Of a stretch of 64,000 nucleotides of DNA, positions 17,621 through 24,848 are shown piece after piece. Source of the stretch: Phytoactinopolyspora limicola (lineage in GTDB: Bacteria; Actinomycetota; Actinomycetes; Jiangellales; Jiangellaceae); NCBI RefSeq assembly GCF_011320225.1, contig NZ_JAAOEN010000012.1, forward strand, positions 1 through 64,000, read 5' to 3'. The position numbers and the translations under genes were made by a program. The notes below the pieces were generated by a model. The model saw nothing but the letters and a program-made list of their open reading frames with translations, was not told where the DNA came from and ran no database searches. The number at the start of each line of letters is the position of its first letter. Position 1 is the first letter of the stretch.

Positions 17621-18393
17621 CTCCCCCGCATCCGCCCAGGACCGACCTGCCAGCACACACGGTGGAGCGGTGGGTTGTCGCCACTGCCGTCGGCGGCACG
17701 ATCCTGATCGCTCTCGGGGCGTTCTGGCTCTCCTTCGCCACGCTGACCGACCTGGCGGTGCGCTCCGGCATCGATGCCAGCCGGGCGTGGACATGGCCGC
17801 TCATCGTGGACGGCATCATCGTCGTCGCAACCATCTCCGTCGTCGCACTAACTCCGTTCGGACCACGCGCGACCCGATATCCGTGGATGTTGCTGTTCGC
17901 CGGGGCCACCGTGTCCGTGACCGGAAACGCGCTGCACGCGCTCGTGGCTCGCCATGCGACCGCCCCCGGTGTGTTGGCCGCTGCCGTGTCCGCGGTGCCC
18001 CCGCTAGTGCTGTTGGCGATCACTCATCTCACCGTCGAGTTGACCCGCCGCACGAACGTGCCCACGGCAGACGGACCGTCGTCGGGTGGTTCTTCGCTCA
18101 CATGCGCACTCACGCCGATCGACGGCGACACCGCCGCTAGCGCGAAAGCTGCCCGGCATTCCCAATCCAACGGTGCCCGCCGCCGAGAGGCGCGCGAGCT
18201 CCGCCTCGTTTCTGGCTGGCCCAATGCGCGGATCGCCCATCACCTCGGCGTTCACCCGTCGACGGTGAGCCGCTGGCTCAACATGACCGCGTCGGACGGA
18301 TCAGCACAGACGACCCCCAGCACACCTCCGGCAACACACGCTGCACGCCCTGCCGGTTATGAGCATCGACAGGATGACAAGGGGAACTCATGA
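17617..18393 (+). CDS. DUF2637/SpdB-like membrane protein with C-terminal HTH
   Basis: A 258-residue protein with four transmembrane helices in the first ~145 residues (typical DUF2637, with AWTWPLIVDGIIVVA), a linker, and a C-terminal helix-turn-helix (WPNARIAHHLGVHPSTVSRW). DUF2637 proteins resemble the SpdB spread proteins of Streptomyces elements, which assist intramycelial DNA movement. The HTH suggests DNA binding at the membrane. It overlaps the primase stop (ATGA at 17617) and the next start (18390). Confidence 0.75.
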   Translation: MTPPHPPRTDLPAHTVERWVVATAVGGTILIALGAFWLSFATLTDLAVRSGIDASRAWTWPLIVDGIIVVATISVVALTPFGPRATRYPWMLLFAGATVSVTGNALHALVARHATAPGVLAAAVSAVPPLVLLAITHLTVELTRRTNVPTADGPSSGGSSLTCALTPIDGDTAASAKAARHSQSNGARRREARELRLVSGWPNARIAHHLGVHPSTVSRWLNMTASDGSAQTTPSTPPATHAARPAGYEHRQDDKGNS

Positions 18394-18809
18394 CCACCAA
18401 CGCCTACAACGCCCCGGTAAGCAATGACCCGGACGCCTCCGACCGTGCTCACACCACGGATCTTGAGCCAGCGGCCGCCCAGGCCGAATCCGCTGTGGCT
18501 TTGGCACGCCACGGCGACCCGTCCCTGCAGCAAGCTACCAACGGGAACGAACCTTCCGCCCCGGCGCGACAACTTGCCGAGCTTCGGTGGGTCCGCGCGA
18601 CTGAGGTTCTCCAACGTACAGACGACATGGCGGCAAGCCGAGCCGCACGGGCTCAGCGCAGGCTTAACATGCTGGCGCGCCAGGGCGGGCGAGCCGCAGC
18701 CCGTCTAGCACTCTTGCGGAGGCAGCGGCAAGCCGCTGTCGGCCCACCCAATGCTGCCTCCCAGTGCCATGAACCACCAGCGGCTGAGCGGTCAGCTCCG
18801 ACGCTGTGA
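18390..18809 (+). CDS. Hypothetical protein
   Basis: A 139-residue, low-complexity protein, rich in Ala, Arg and Gln, with a basic helical segment near residues 80-115 (RAARAQRRLNMLARQGGRAA). It is unrecognised. ATGA overlap with the DUF2637 gene and a continued rightward operon support it as real. It could bind DNA through the basic region, which is inference. Confidence 0.5.
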   Translation: MTTNAYNAPVSNDPDASDRAHTTDLEPAAAQAESAVALARHGDPSLQQATNGNEPSAPARQLAELRWVRATEVLQRTDDMAASRAARAQRRLNMLARQGGRAAARLALLRRQRQAAVGPPNAASQCHEPPAAERSAPTL

Positions 18810-18914
18810 GCAGCATTCGGCAGACCATGATCACTCGCAGCCGCCTCGCACGCCAAACCGCCGGTGAACCCCGGCACCACACTGAACTGCCCGAACGCGG
18901 CCGGGACGCGGTGC

Positions 18915-18941
18915 GCACCTCCCATATATCCAGGGAGGTGC
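18915..18941 (+). promoter_or_regulatory. Hairpin that sequesters a Shine-Dalgarno sequence
   Basis: GCACCTCCC (18915-18923) and GGGAGGTGC (18933-18941) form a perfect 9-bp stem with a 9-nt loop. The right arm is the ribosome-binding site of the ATG at 18944. In RNA the stem would hide GGGAGG from the ribosome, so this looks like a translational switch for the next gene. Confidence 0.6.
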
Positions 18942-18943
18942 CC

Positions 18944-19765
18944 ATGTCGATTGCTATGCACACCACCGACGCGGACCGCTCAGCCGTAGAAGAGTTCCTC
19001 GCCACCAGTGATGGATTGCGGACTCTGCTCCATGTGCTCGATCAGCTCGGGCCCGACGGGTGGCATACCTTGCCCGCGGCACGGACACTGCTGGAGTTCA
19101 TCCAGAAACGGTTCACCCCGGTCGCTCAGGCATGGCACCGGCCGCCCGAAGACGCCACATATGCCGCCTTTATGGCGATGCGTGGGCGATCAGTTCGGAC
19201 TGCCCGGGACCCCTGGGCAGTCATCACCCGCGCTGTGGCGCTGGCCATGCAGGCCGAGACCTACGGCGAACGGCTGCTGATATCGCCTGAACGGGCTCGC
19301 CGCCCGATCCACCGGCCCGAGCGGGCACCAATGCGCGCGGGCGAACACGAAGATTTTCTCTATGACATCGTTTCGGCCGAGAGCAGCGGCACCGTTGCCG
19401 CCGGCGTCGGCGTCGAGCGGCTGATCGCAACATCGGCGGCGTTCCTGGTCGTCGCTGGCTGGCAGCATGACCGCGCACGGCGAGTTGTTGAATACGCGGC
19501 CATGCGTGCCACCGACATGGGCTCGCATGAGTCAGCCCGAGACACACTCCGCCGTGACAACGTCACCCGCCTGCATCTCGGCCTGAGCCACTCGGCCTGG
19601 ACCACGCTCATCAGGCTGCTCATCGGGTCGCGACCGGGTGCCGCATCCCCGGGCGAACTGGGTGTGTTCGCTCGTGTCCTGGTTGGTGACCAGCTCGCTG
19701 ATCTGCTTCACGATACCGATCTGATCGATCTGGCCCGGCACACCTGCCCAGGGGCGTCGTCATGA
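18944..19765 (+). CDS. Hypothetical protein
   Basis: A 273-residue, mainly helical protein, family not recognised; there is no signal peptide or membrane segment. The ATG at 18944 was chosen because of a strong GGGAGG at 18933; GTG at 18806, overlapping the previous stop, would add 46 residues that do not resemble folded protein. Its stop overlaps the ParB start. The position between a spread-like protein and ParB suggests a role in element maintenance or replication. Translation is probably controlled by the hairpin at its start. Confidence 0.6.
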   Translation: MSIAMHTTDADRSAVEEFLATSDGLRTLLHVLDQLGPDGWHTLPAARTLLEFIQKRFTPVAQAWHRPPEDATYAAFMAMRGRSVRTARDPWAVITRAVALAMQAETYGERLLISPERARRPIHRPERAPMRAGEHEDFLYDIVSAESSGTVAAGVGVERLIATSAAFLVVAGWQHDRARRVVEYAAMRATDMGSHESARDTLRRDNVTRLHLGLSHSAWTTLIRLLIGSRPGAASPGELGVFARVLVGDQLADLLHDTDLIDLARHTCPGASS

Positions 19766-20778
19766 CTCACGGGCGGTTGGACTTGCAGTACTCGGTCGCA
19801 GCGATCCGACTGGGGCGCACGTACCGGCACGAGCTTGGTGACCTCAGCGAGCTGTGCCAGTCGATCCGCGCTGTGGGGCTGCTGCACCCGGTGGTTATCA
19901 GCCCTGACGGACTGCTCATCTCCGGGCGGCGCCGACTCGAAGCCGTGAAACGGCTGAACTGGCGCCGGGTGCCGGTGTGGGTTGCCACCCATATCTCTGA
20001 CCGATTACGCACCGTCATGGCGGTCCAGCACGAAAATACGATCCGCAAAGATCTCACTCCGGTTGAAGCCGCAGAGCTCTACGCCGAGCTGAAGGCCCTT
20101 TACGCCGACGAAGCTGCCCGCCGCCAGGCCTCGACCCGGTTTGGTAGCGGGGAACACGGTGCCGTCGATTCGACGGCACCGCAAGACGCCCGTGTGCAGG
20201 CAGCACGCGCCATAACTGGCCGCGATTCACATGGCATGCTCGAACAGGTGCTCGAACTCAGACGCATCGTAGACAGCGAGGCGCCCGAGTGGCTGCGGGC
20301 CGAAACCGAGCAGGCACTCGCCGAGCTCAACGCTGACGGCAAAGTACACGGCCGCTACCTGGCGATCACGACAGCCAAAGCACGCTTTGAACTTGAAGAC
20401 ACCGCGACGGACCCCGCCGTTCCTGAACGGGTCCGTGACGCGGCCGAGTCTGAGCTGGAGCATCTAGCCGCCATCGACCATCCGGCCATTGCAGCACGCG
20501 AAGCTAAACGGGCGACCAAGAAGGTTCACTCGGTCGCGACCGGCTGGAGCGACATCGACTCCTCAGCACGCGACATCCTCAGCGCCCGCCGCGTAGCTAC
20601 GTTCGCAAAACAACATTTTGGCTGGTGGGAGAACGTCTCACCACAGGCTGTCGCCGAACATCTCGACGATGAGCAGTGGAACATCATCACCGCCTGCCAT
20701 GACGGTTGCTCAGCATTCATGCGCGCCGCTATCGACGCCCGCAACCGCCGCGACGGTGGCGTCCGCACGGCCAGCTGA
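19762..20778 (+). CDS. ParB/Spo0J-family partition-like protein
   Basis: A 338-residue protein with an N-terminal ParB/sulfiredoxin-like nuclease fold (LSELCQSIRAVGLLHPVVIS at about 30-50, then LISGRRRLEAVKRL and AVQHENTIRKDLTPVEAAELY, the arginine-patch and box regions). A central HTH-like part (AARAITGRDSHGMLEQVLEL) and a helical C-terminus follow. No ParA gene is nearby, so it may act as a regulator or as a partition adaptor for the excised circle. ATGA overlap with the preceding gene. Confidence 0.8.
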   Translation: MTHGRLDLQYSVAAIRLGRTYRHELGDLSELCQSIRAVGLLHPVVISPDGLLISGRRRLEAVKRLNWRRVPVWVATHISDRLRTVMAVQHENTIRKDLTPVEAAELYAELKALYADEAARRQASTRFGSGEHGAVDSTAPQDARVQAARAITGRDSHGMLEQVLELRRIVDSEAPEWLRAETEQALAELNADGKVHGRYLAITTAKARFELEDTATDPAVPERVRDAAESELEHLAAIDHPAIAAREAKRATKKVHSVATGWSDIDSSARDILSARRVATFAKQHFGWWENVSPQAVAEHLDDEQWNIITACHDGCSAFMRAAIDARNRRDGGVRTAS

Positions 20779-20828
20779 ACCCACCTTACGGGCAAACCTC
20801 CTTCAGCGCAGAAGGGCCGCTACCCGTC

Positions 20829-21533
20829 ATGAAACTCACCCTCTGGGCACGCACACGCCCCTCGCAGACTCCCCGGCGTTTGACCATCGCCATGGTCGCA
20901 ACGGCCATCGTGGTCATCATCGTCACCGGTATCGGGGTCTACGGCCTCATCACCGGCCCACCAAGCGAAGACCCGACACGGCACCCGGCCACCAACGTAG
21001 CCACATCAAAACCAACACCATCCACGGCGCCCACGGCGGCCTCATGGCAGGACATACCCACGCTGCCAGCGACAAACGACCCGGTCCGGTACGCACGCGC
21101 GGTCGCCACGGCGGTGTTCACGTGGGACACAATGTCGGGCCTCTCACCAGATGAGTACCGAAACGTCGCCCTGATCGATGCCGACCCCTCTGGCACCGAA
21201 ACCGCCGGGCTCATCGCCGATCTAACCCACTATCTGCCAGACATCGACACCTGGCAACATCTCCGCGACTACCACACCCGGCAGACCTTCACCATCCACG
21301 CCGCGTTCGTCCCCGACGCCTGGGAGCACATCGCCCGCGATGCCGCCGGACAGATCCGAGACGGCACCGTCGCCGTCACGATCGAGGGAACCCGCCACCG
21401 CCACGGCATCTGGCACGACCGGGCCGAGGAATCCGCACACGATACGGCATTCACCGTCTTCCTCGCCTGCCGTCCAGCCTTCCCCCGCTGCCACACCCTG
21501 CGGCTCTCCGAACTCGACAATCCACTCACCTAA
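20829..21533 (+). CDS. VirB8/TcpC-like transfer membrane protein
   Basis: A 234-residue protein with a short cytoplasmic N-terminus, one transmembrane helix (about 20-42, IAMVATAIVVIIVTGIGVYG), a Thr/Pro linker and a ~170-residue extracellular domain. This topology, and its place immediately before the wall hydrolase, fit VirB8/TcpC components of Gram-positive type IV secretion systems. The ATG at 20829 is used; the frame upstream overlaps parB out of frame. Confidence 0.6.
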   Translation: MKLTLWARTRPSQTPRRLTIAMVATAIVVIIVTGIGVYGLITGPPSEDPTRHPATNVATSKPTPSTAPTAASWQDIPTLPATNDPVRYARAVATAVFTWDTMSGLSPDEYRNVALIDADPSGTETAGLIADLTHYLPDIDTWQHLRDYHTRQTFTIHAAFVPDAWEHIARDAAGQIRDGTVAVTIEGTRHRHGIWHDRAEESAHDTAFTVFLACRPAFPRCHTLRLSELDNPLT

Positions 21534-21553
21534 CACCCCGGCAGGCCAGACAC

Positions 21554-23209
21554 ATGTTCAAAAAGGCACTGATCGTCCTGACCGCCCTTCTTCTACTCAG
21601 CCCCTCCACCGGCCTGCTCGCCGTCGCCGTGCTCATGAACCCAGGCGGCCAAGCAGCCGGAGCAGGCTGCCTGGATCTCCCTGTTGAAAACGATCAAGAA
21701 CTCAACGAAGACGCTCCGATCCCCGACGAAGCCAGGCCCTGGATCGCCACCGCCGCCGCCACTTGCCCAGCACTGCCGAGCGTGTGGATCGCGGCGGTGA
21801 TGCATCACGAATCCTCGTTCATCCCGGACGCCTACGCCGACGACGTCAACGGCGGCACCTGGGGACTGTTCCAAATCAACCGACACGTCTGGCACACCGT
21901 GTACGGCGAATGGGAGGCAGACCGCAACGGCAACGGCATCTGGGACATCAAAGAGCCGCTCATCCATGCCGAGTACGGCGCGGTTTACCTGTGCGATCTG
22001 CGAGACGACATCCGTGGCACCCGGCAAGCGAACCCTGACTGGGCCTCTACCCGCGAACTCACCGAACTCGAAGCACTCGCCGTCGCACATAACGCAGGCC
22101 CGGGCCGGCTGGCCACCTACCCCGACATCCCCGCCATCACCCGCGAGTACCTCGACACCATCCGGCACCTCACCAGAGACTGGTCCACCAACGAACCCAA
22201 CCTGACCGGCGCGACAATTCGCACGGCCGACATACCGGAAGCCGATCAGGTGGTGCTCCCGCTACCTGACGGGACATACACGTTCACCTCCGGCTACGGA
22301 CTCCGCCCCGATCCGACCGATCCCACCAAGGAAGAACTACACACCGGCATCGATCTCGCCGCCGAGGACGGCACCCCCATCCACGCCGTCGCCGACGGCG
22401 TCGTCGCCGAAGCCCACATGGCCGGCGGCGCCACCGGGACGATCATCATCGAACACCGATTCGGCGACCACATCACCGCCACCGTGTACATGCACATGTG
22501 GGAACACGGCATCCATGTCGAACCAGGCGACATCGTCACAGTCGGCGAACACATCGGCGACGTCGGCGCCTCCGGACGCGCCACCGGACCGCACCTGCAC
22601 GTCGAGGTCCGCAACGGCGGAGCCACCGCCCCGCCAAGCGACCCAGTGACCTGGTTCCGCGCCCACGGCGCCGGCGACCTCGGCCGACCCGACAACCCCA
22701 GCACCGAACAGCCAGACGAATGCGCCCCCAGCACTCCCCTGCCCGACGGCGACCTGCCACCACCACCGCAGCCATTCACCGGCTCACCAGGTGGCCGCGT
22801 CGACGACCCGACCGGCACCGGCGGCTGGGTGACCCGCCAGCTCGCCCACCTCATCGCCGAAACCCGCTCCGCGTTCCCCAACACCGGCTGGTCCTGCTGG
22901 GCCGAACGCCCAGGCACCGACTCCGACCATCCGCACGGCCGGGCCTGTGACGTGACGTTCGGCAACGCTATCGGCGAACACCCGACTGACACGCAAAGGG
23001 CCGAAGGTTGGCGCACGACTACCTGGCTGCAACTTCACGCCGACGCGCTGTGGGTGGACTACCTCATCTGGGACGGCCTGATCTGGAGCGTCAACCGAAC
23101 CGATGAAGGCTGGCGGTCCTACGACGGCGGCGGCATGCACGACCCCGACGACGTCACTGGAGGCCACTATGACCACCTACACCTGTCGGTCAGCCATAAT
23201 TCGCAATAA
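21554..23209 (+). CDS. Three-domain cell-wall hydrolase of the transfer system
   Basis: A 551-residue secreted or membrane-anchored protein. A signal/anchor helix (6-28) precedes a lytic transglycosylase-like domain (55-200; probable catalytic E86 in MHHESSF, with GTWGLFQIN). A LytM/M23 peptidase follows (about 235-360; HTGIDLAAEDGTP and GPHLHVEV zinc motifs). The C-terminal domain (about 420-550) has HPHGRACDV and HYDHLHLSV, which resemble D-Ala-D-Ala carboxypeptidase or ARB_07466-like folds. Together these can cut glycan strands and peptide bridges to open the wall for the mating channel. The stop codon's last base begins the palindrome at 23209. Confidence 0.9.
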   Translation: MFKKALIVLTALLLLSPSTGLLAVAVLMNPGGQAAGAGCLDLPVENDQELNEDAPIPDEARPWIATAAATCPALPSVWIAAVMHHESSFIPDAYADDVNGGTWGLFQINRHVWHTVYGEWEADRNGNGIWDIKEPLIHAEYGAVYLCDLRDDIRGTRQANPDWASTRELTELEALAVAHNAGPGRLATYPDIPAITREYLDTIRHLTRDWSTNEPNLTGATIRTADIPEADQVVLPLPDGTYTFTSGYGLRPDPTDPTKEELHTGIDLAAEDGTPIHAVADGVVAEAHMAGGATGTIIIEHRFGDHITATVYMHMWEHGIHVEPGDIVTVGEHIGDVGASGRATGPHLHVEVRNGGATAPPSDPVTWFRAHGAGDLGRPDNPSTEQPDECAPSTPLPDGDLPPPPQPFTGSPGGRVDDPTGTGGWVTRQLAHLIAETRSAFPNTGWSCWAERPGTDSDHPHGRACDVTFGNAIGEHPTDTQRAEGWRTTTWLQLHADALWVDYLIWDGLIWSVNRTDEGWRSYDGGGMHDPDDVTGGHYDHLHLSVSHNSQ

Positions 23210-23225
23210 TTACATTAGATGTAAT
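23209..23225. repeat. Palindrome ATTACAT-TAG-ATGTAAT, copy 1
   Basis: A 17-bp near-palindrome with perfect 7-bp arms starts at the last base of the hydrolase stop codon. Two more copies lie at 23329-23368, upstream of the recombinase gene. The GC-poor motif stands out sharply in this high-GC DNA. Confidence 0.85.
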
Positions 23226-23328
23226 AGCTGGCGGCCGAGATTGTGCAGGTTCCCTGGTCAGGCAAGGGTATCAGTGGCCACCAATGAAGCAGTAGAACCC
23301 GCTTCGGAGCAGCACAAACACACCGATG

Positions 23329-23368
23329 CCTACATTAGATGTAATTTTCCTACATTAGATGTAAGATT
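23329..23368. repeat. Two tandem 20-bp repeats with palindrome copies 2 and 3
   Basis: Two direct 20-bp units (23329-23348 and 23349-23368) begin CCTACATTAGATGTAA and differ only at three of their last four bases. Each contains TACAT-TAG-ATGTA. The second ends 6 bp before the GTG of the tyrosine recombinase. A 20-bp period places both on the same helix face. They could be the operator of the XRE protein or binding sites of the recombinase. Confidence 0.85.
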
Positions 23369-23374
23369 GTCGGG

Positions 23375-24496
23375 GTGGACTCAGAGGACGGGAACCGGCC
23401 TGGATCGGTGACGGCGCTGCGGCCTGGCAACGTGGCCTTGCTGCGTCCGGCCGGGCAGGTCTTCGATGACATGCTCACCGGGTGGTCGGCGCAGCAGTCC
23501 TCGCGGATGCTGAACCCGAAGACGATCCAGGCGAGGTTGGCGCAGGTGCGCCGGTTCGCCGGGTTCTGCGGAAGTCTGCCGTGGGAGTGGACGCCGGGCG
23601 ACGTCGAGGAGTGGACGACCGAGCTGGTCTCCGGCGACAAGCCGTGCTCGCACGGCACGATCCGCTCCTACCAGAACGCGGTCGCGCTGTTCTGCGCCTA
23701 CCTCACCGACCGCCGCTACGGGTGGGTCGAGCGGTGCGAGGAACTGTTCGGCACCCACCCGGTGCAGGTCTGCCACGAGTGGAACACGATCGTCCATACC
23801 GGGGATCACGAAGCACGCCCAGCGGTGCGACCCCTGTCGCGGAACGAGGTGCAGACCTTCTTCGACTACGCCGATGATCGCGTCGACCATGCCCGCACGC
23901 GTGGGAAGAAGGGCTGGAAGTCGGTGTTCCGCGACGCGACGCTGTTCAAGATGATCTACGCGTTCGGGCTGCGCCGCCGGGAGGTCACGATGCTGGACGT
24001 CCACGACTTCATCCGCAACCCGACTGCGACCGAGTTCGGCCGGTTCGGGGTCTGCAACGTCCGCTGGGCCAAGGCCAGCCGCGGTTCCCAACCTCGGCGG
24101 CGGGCGGTGCTGGCTGTCTTCGACTGGACCCGTCCGGTGATCGACGAGTACGTCACCGACGTGCTGCCCCTGTTCGATGCCGCTGGCACCGGGATGCTCT
24201 GGCCGACCGAACGGCAGTCACGGATCACGGGCAGCTACATCGGGATGCGGTTTGCTGAGTACCGCGACGACCTCGGCTTCGATGTCGCGCTGCACCCGCA
24301 CTGCCTGCGGCACTCGTATGTGACGCATCTGATCGAGGGCGGCTTCGACCCGTTGTTCGTGCAGCAGCAGGTCGGGCACCGGTGGGGCTCGACCACCGCC
24401 CTCTACACCGGCGTGTCCGGCGACTACCGCAACCGCACCCTGCGCCGCGCCCTGGACGCGGCGTTCACCCCACCGACCGCTATGGAGGAGGTTTGA
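23375..24496 (+). CDS. Tyrosine recombinase/integrase
   Basis: A 373-residue tyrosine recombinase. The N-terminal SAM-like core-binding domain spans about 30-140 and the catalytic domain 150-360. The catalytic set is complete: R200 or R201 (FGLRRREV), H309 and R312 (HPHCLRHSY), H335 (VGHRWG) and Y344 (ALYTGV). It cuts and rejoins DNA through a phosphotyrosine link. The GTG start at 23375 lies just behind the tandem palindromes. The next gene begins 5 bp after its stop, with GGAGGAGG inside its 3' end. It is unrelated to the serine recombinase at the ICE end, so it serves the cassette. Confidence 0.9.
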   Translation: MDSEDGNRPGSVTALRPGNVALLRPAGQVFDDMLTGWSAQQSSRMLNPKTIQARLAQVRRFAGFCGSLPWEWTPGDVEEWTTELVSGDKPCSHGTIRSYQNAVALFCAYLTDRRYGWVERCEELFGTHPVQVCHEWNTIVHTGDHEARPAVRPLSRNEVQTFFDYADDRVDHARTRGKKGWKSVFRDATLFKMIYAFGLRRREVTMLDVHDFIRNPTATEFGRFGVCNVRWAKASRGSQPRRRAVLAVFDWTRPVIDEYVTDVLPLFDAAGTGMLWPTERQSRITGSYIGMRFAEYRDDLGFDVALHPHCLRHSYVTHLIEGGFDPLFVQQQVGHRWGSTTALYTGVSGDYRNRTLRRALDAAFTPPTAMEEV

Positions 24497-24501
24497 TCCC
24501 C

Positions 24502-24840
24502 GTGACGAAGACCGTTGCCTATCGCTGGCACCTGCGCAAGGTGATGAACGAGCACGGCATGCAGTCCACCACCGATCTGGTGCCGCTGCTGGCCGACCGG
24601 GGCGTGGTGATGACCTCCACCCAGGTCTACCGGATCGTGGTCGGTGAGCCCGAGCGGCTGAACATGCGCCTGCTCGCCGCGCTCTGCGATATCTTCGGCG
24701 TCACCCCCAACGATCTGATCGAGCCCTACGTCGCCACGAACTCGCGGCGCGGACGCAAGACCGGCACCACCGGCGCCACGCCACCCAGATCGAGCAAGAA
24801 CCGTCCGACCCGTGCCGTCATCAAGCCGGCCGGGGACTGA
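24502..24840 (+). CDS. XRE-family helix-turn-helix protein
   Basis: A 112-residue protein: a Cro/C1-like HTH (LLADRGVVMTSTQVYRIVVG, then RLLAALCDIFGVTPNDLI) over residues 1-75, followed by a basic Arg/Thr/Pro tail. GTG at 24502 lies about 10 bp after GGAGGAGG; an upstream TTG is too close to that site. As second gene of the cassette it may repress through the palindromes at 23209-23368 or direct the recombinase. Confidence 0.75.
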   Translation: MTKTVAYRWHLRKVMNEHGMQSTTDLVPLLADRGVVMTSTQVYRIVVGEPERLNMRLLAALCDIFGVTPNDLIEPYVATNSRRGRKTGTTGATPPRSSKNRPTRAVIKPAGD

Positions 24841-24848
24841 CCGGCTGA

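Noticed and set aside
22294-23016. Minus-strand frame of 240 codons
   Set aside because: Opposite the M23 and C-terminal domains of the wall hydrolase; no start signal and shadow composition.
23381-24091. Minus-strand frame opposite the tyrosine recombinase
   Set aside because: The plus frame has the full catalytic set; the minus frame is a high-GC shadow.
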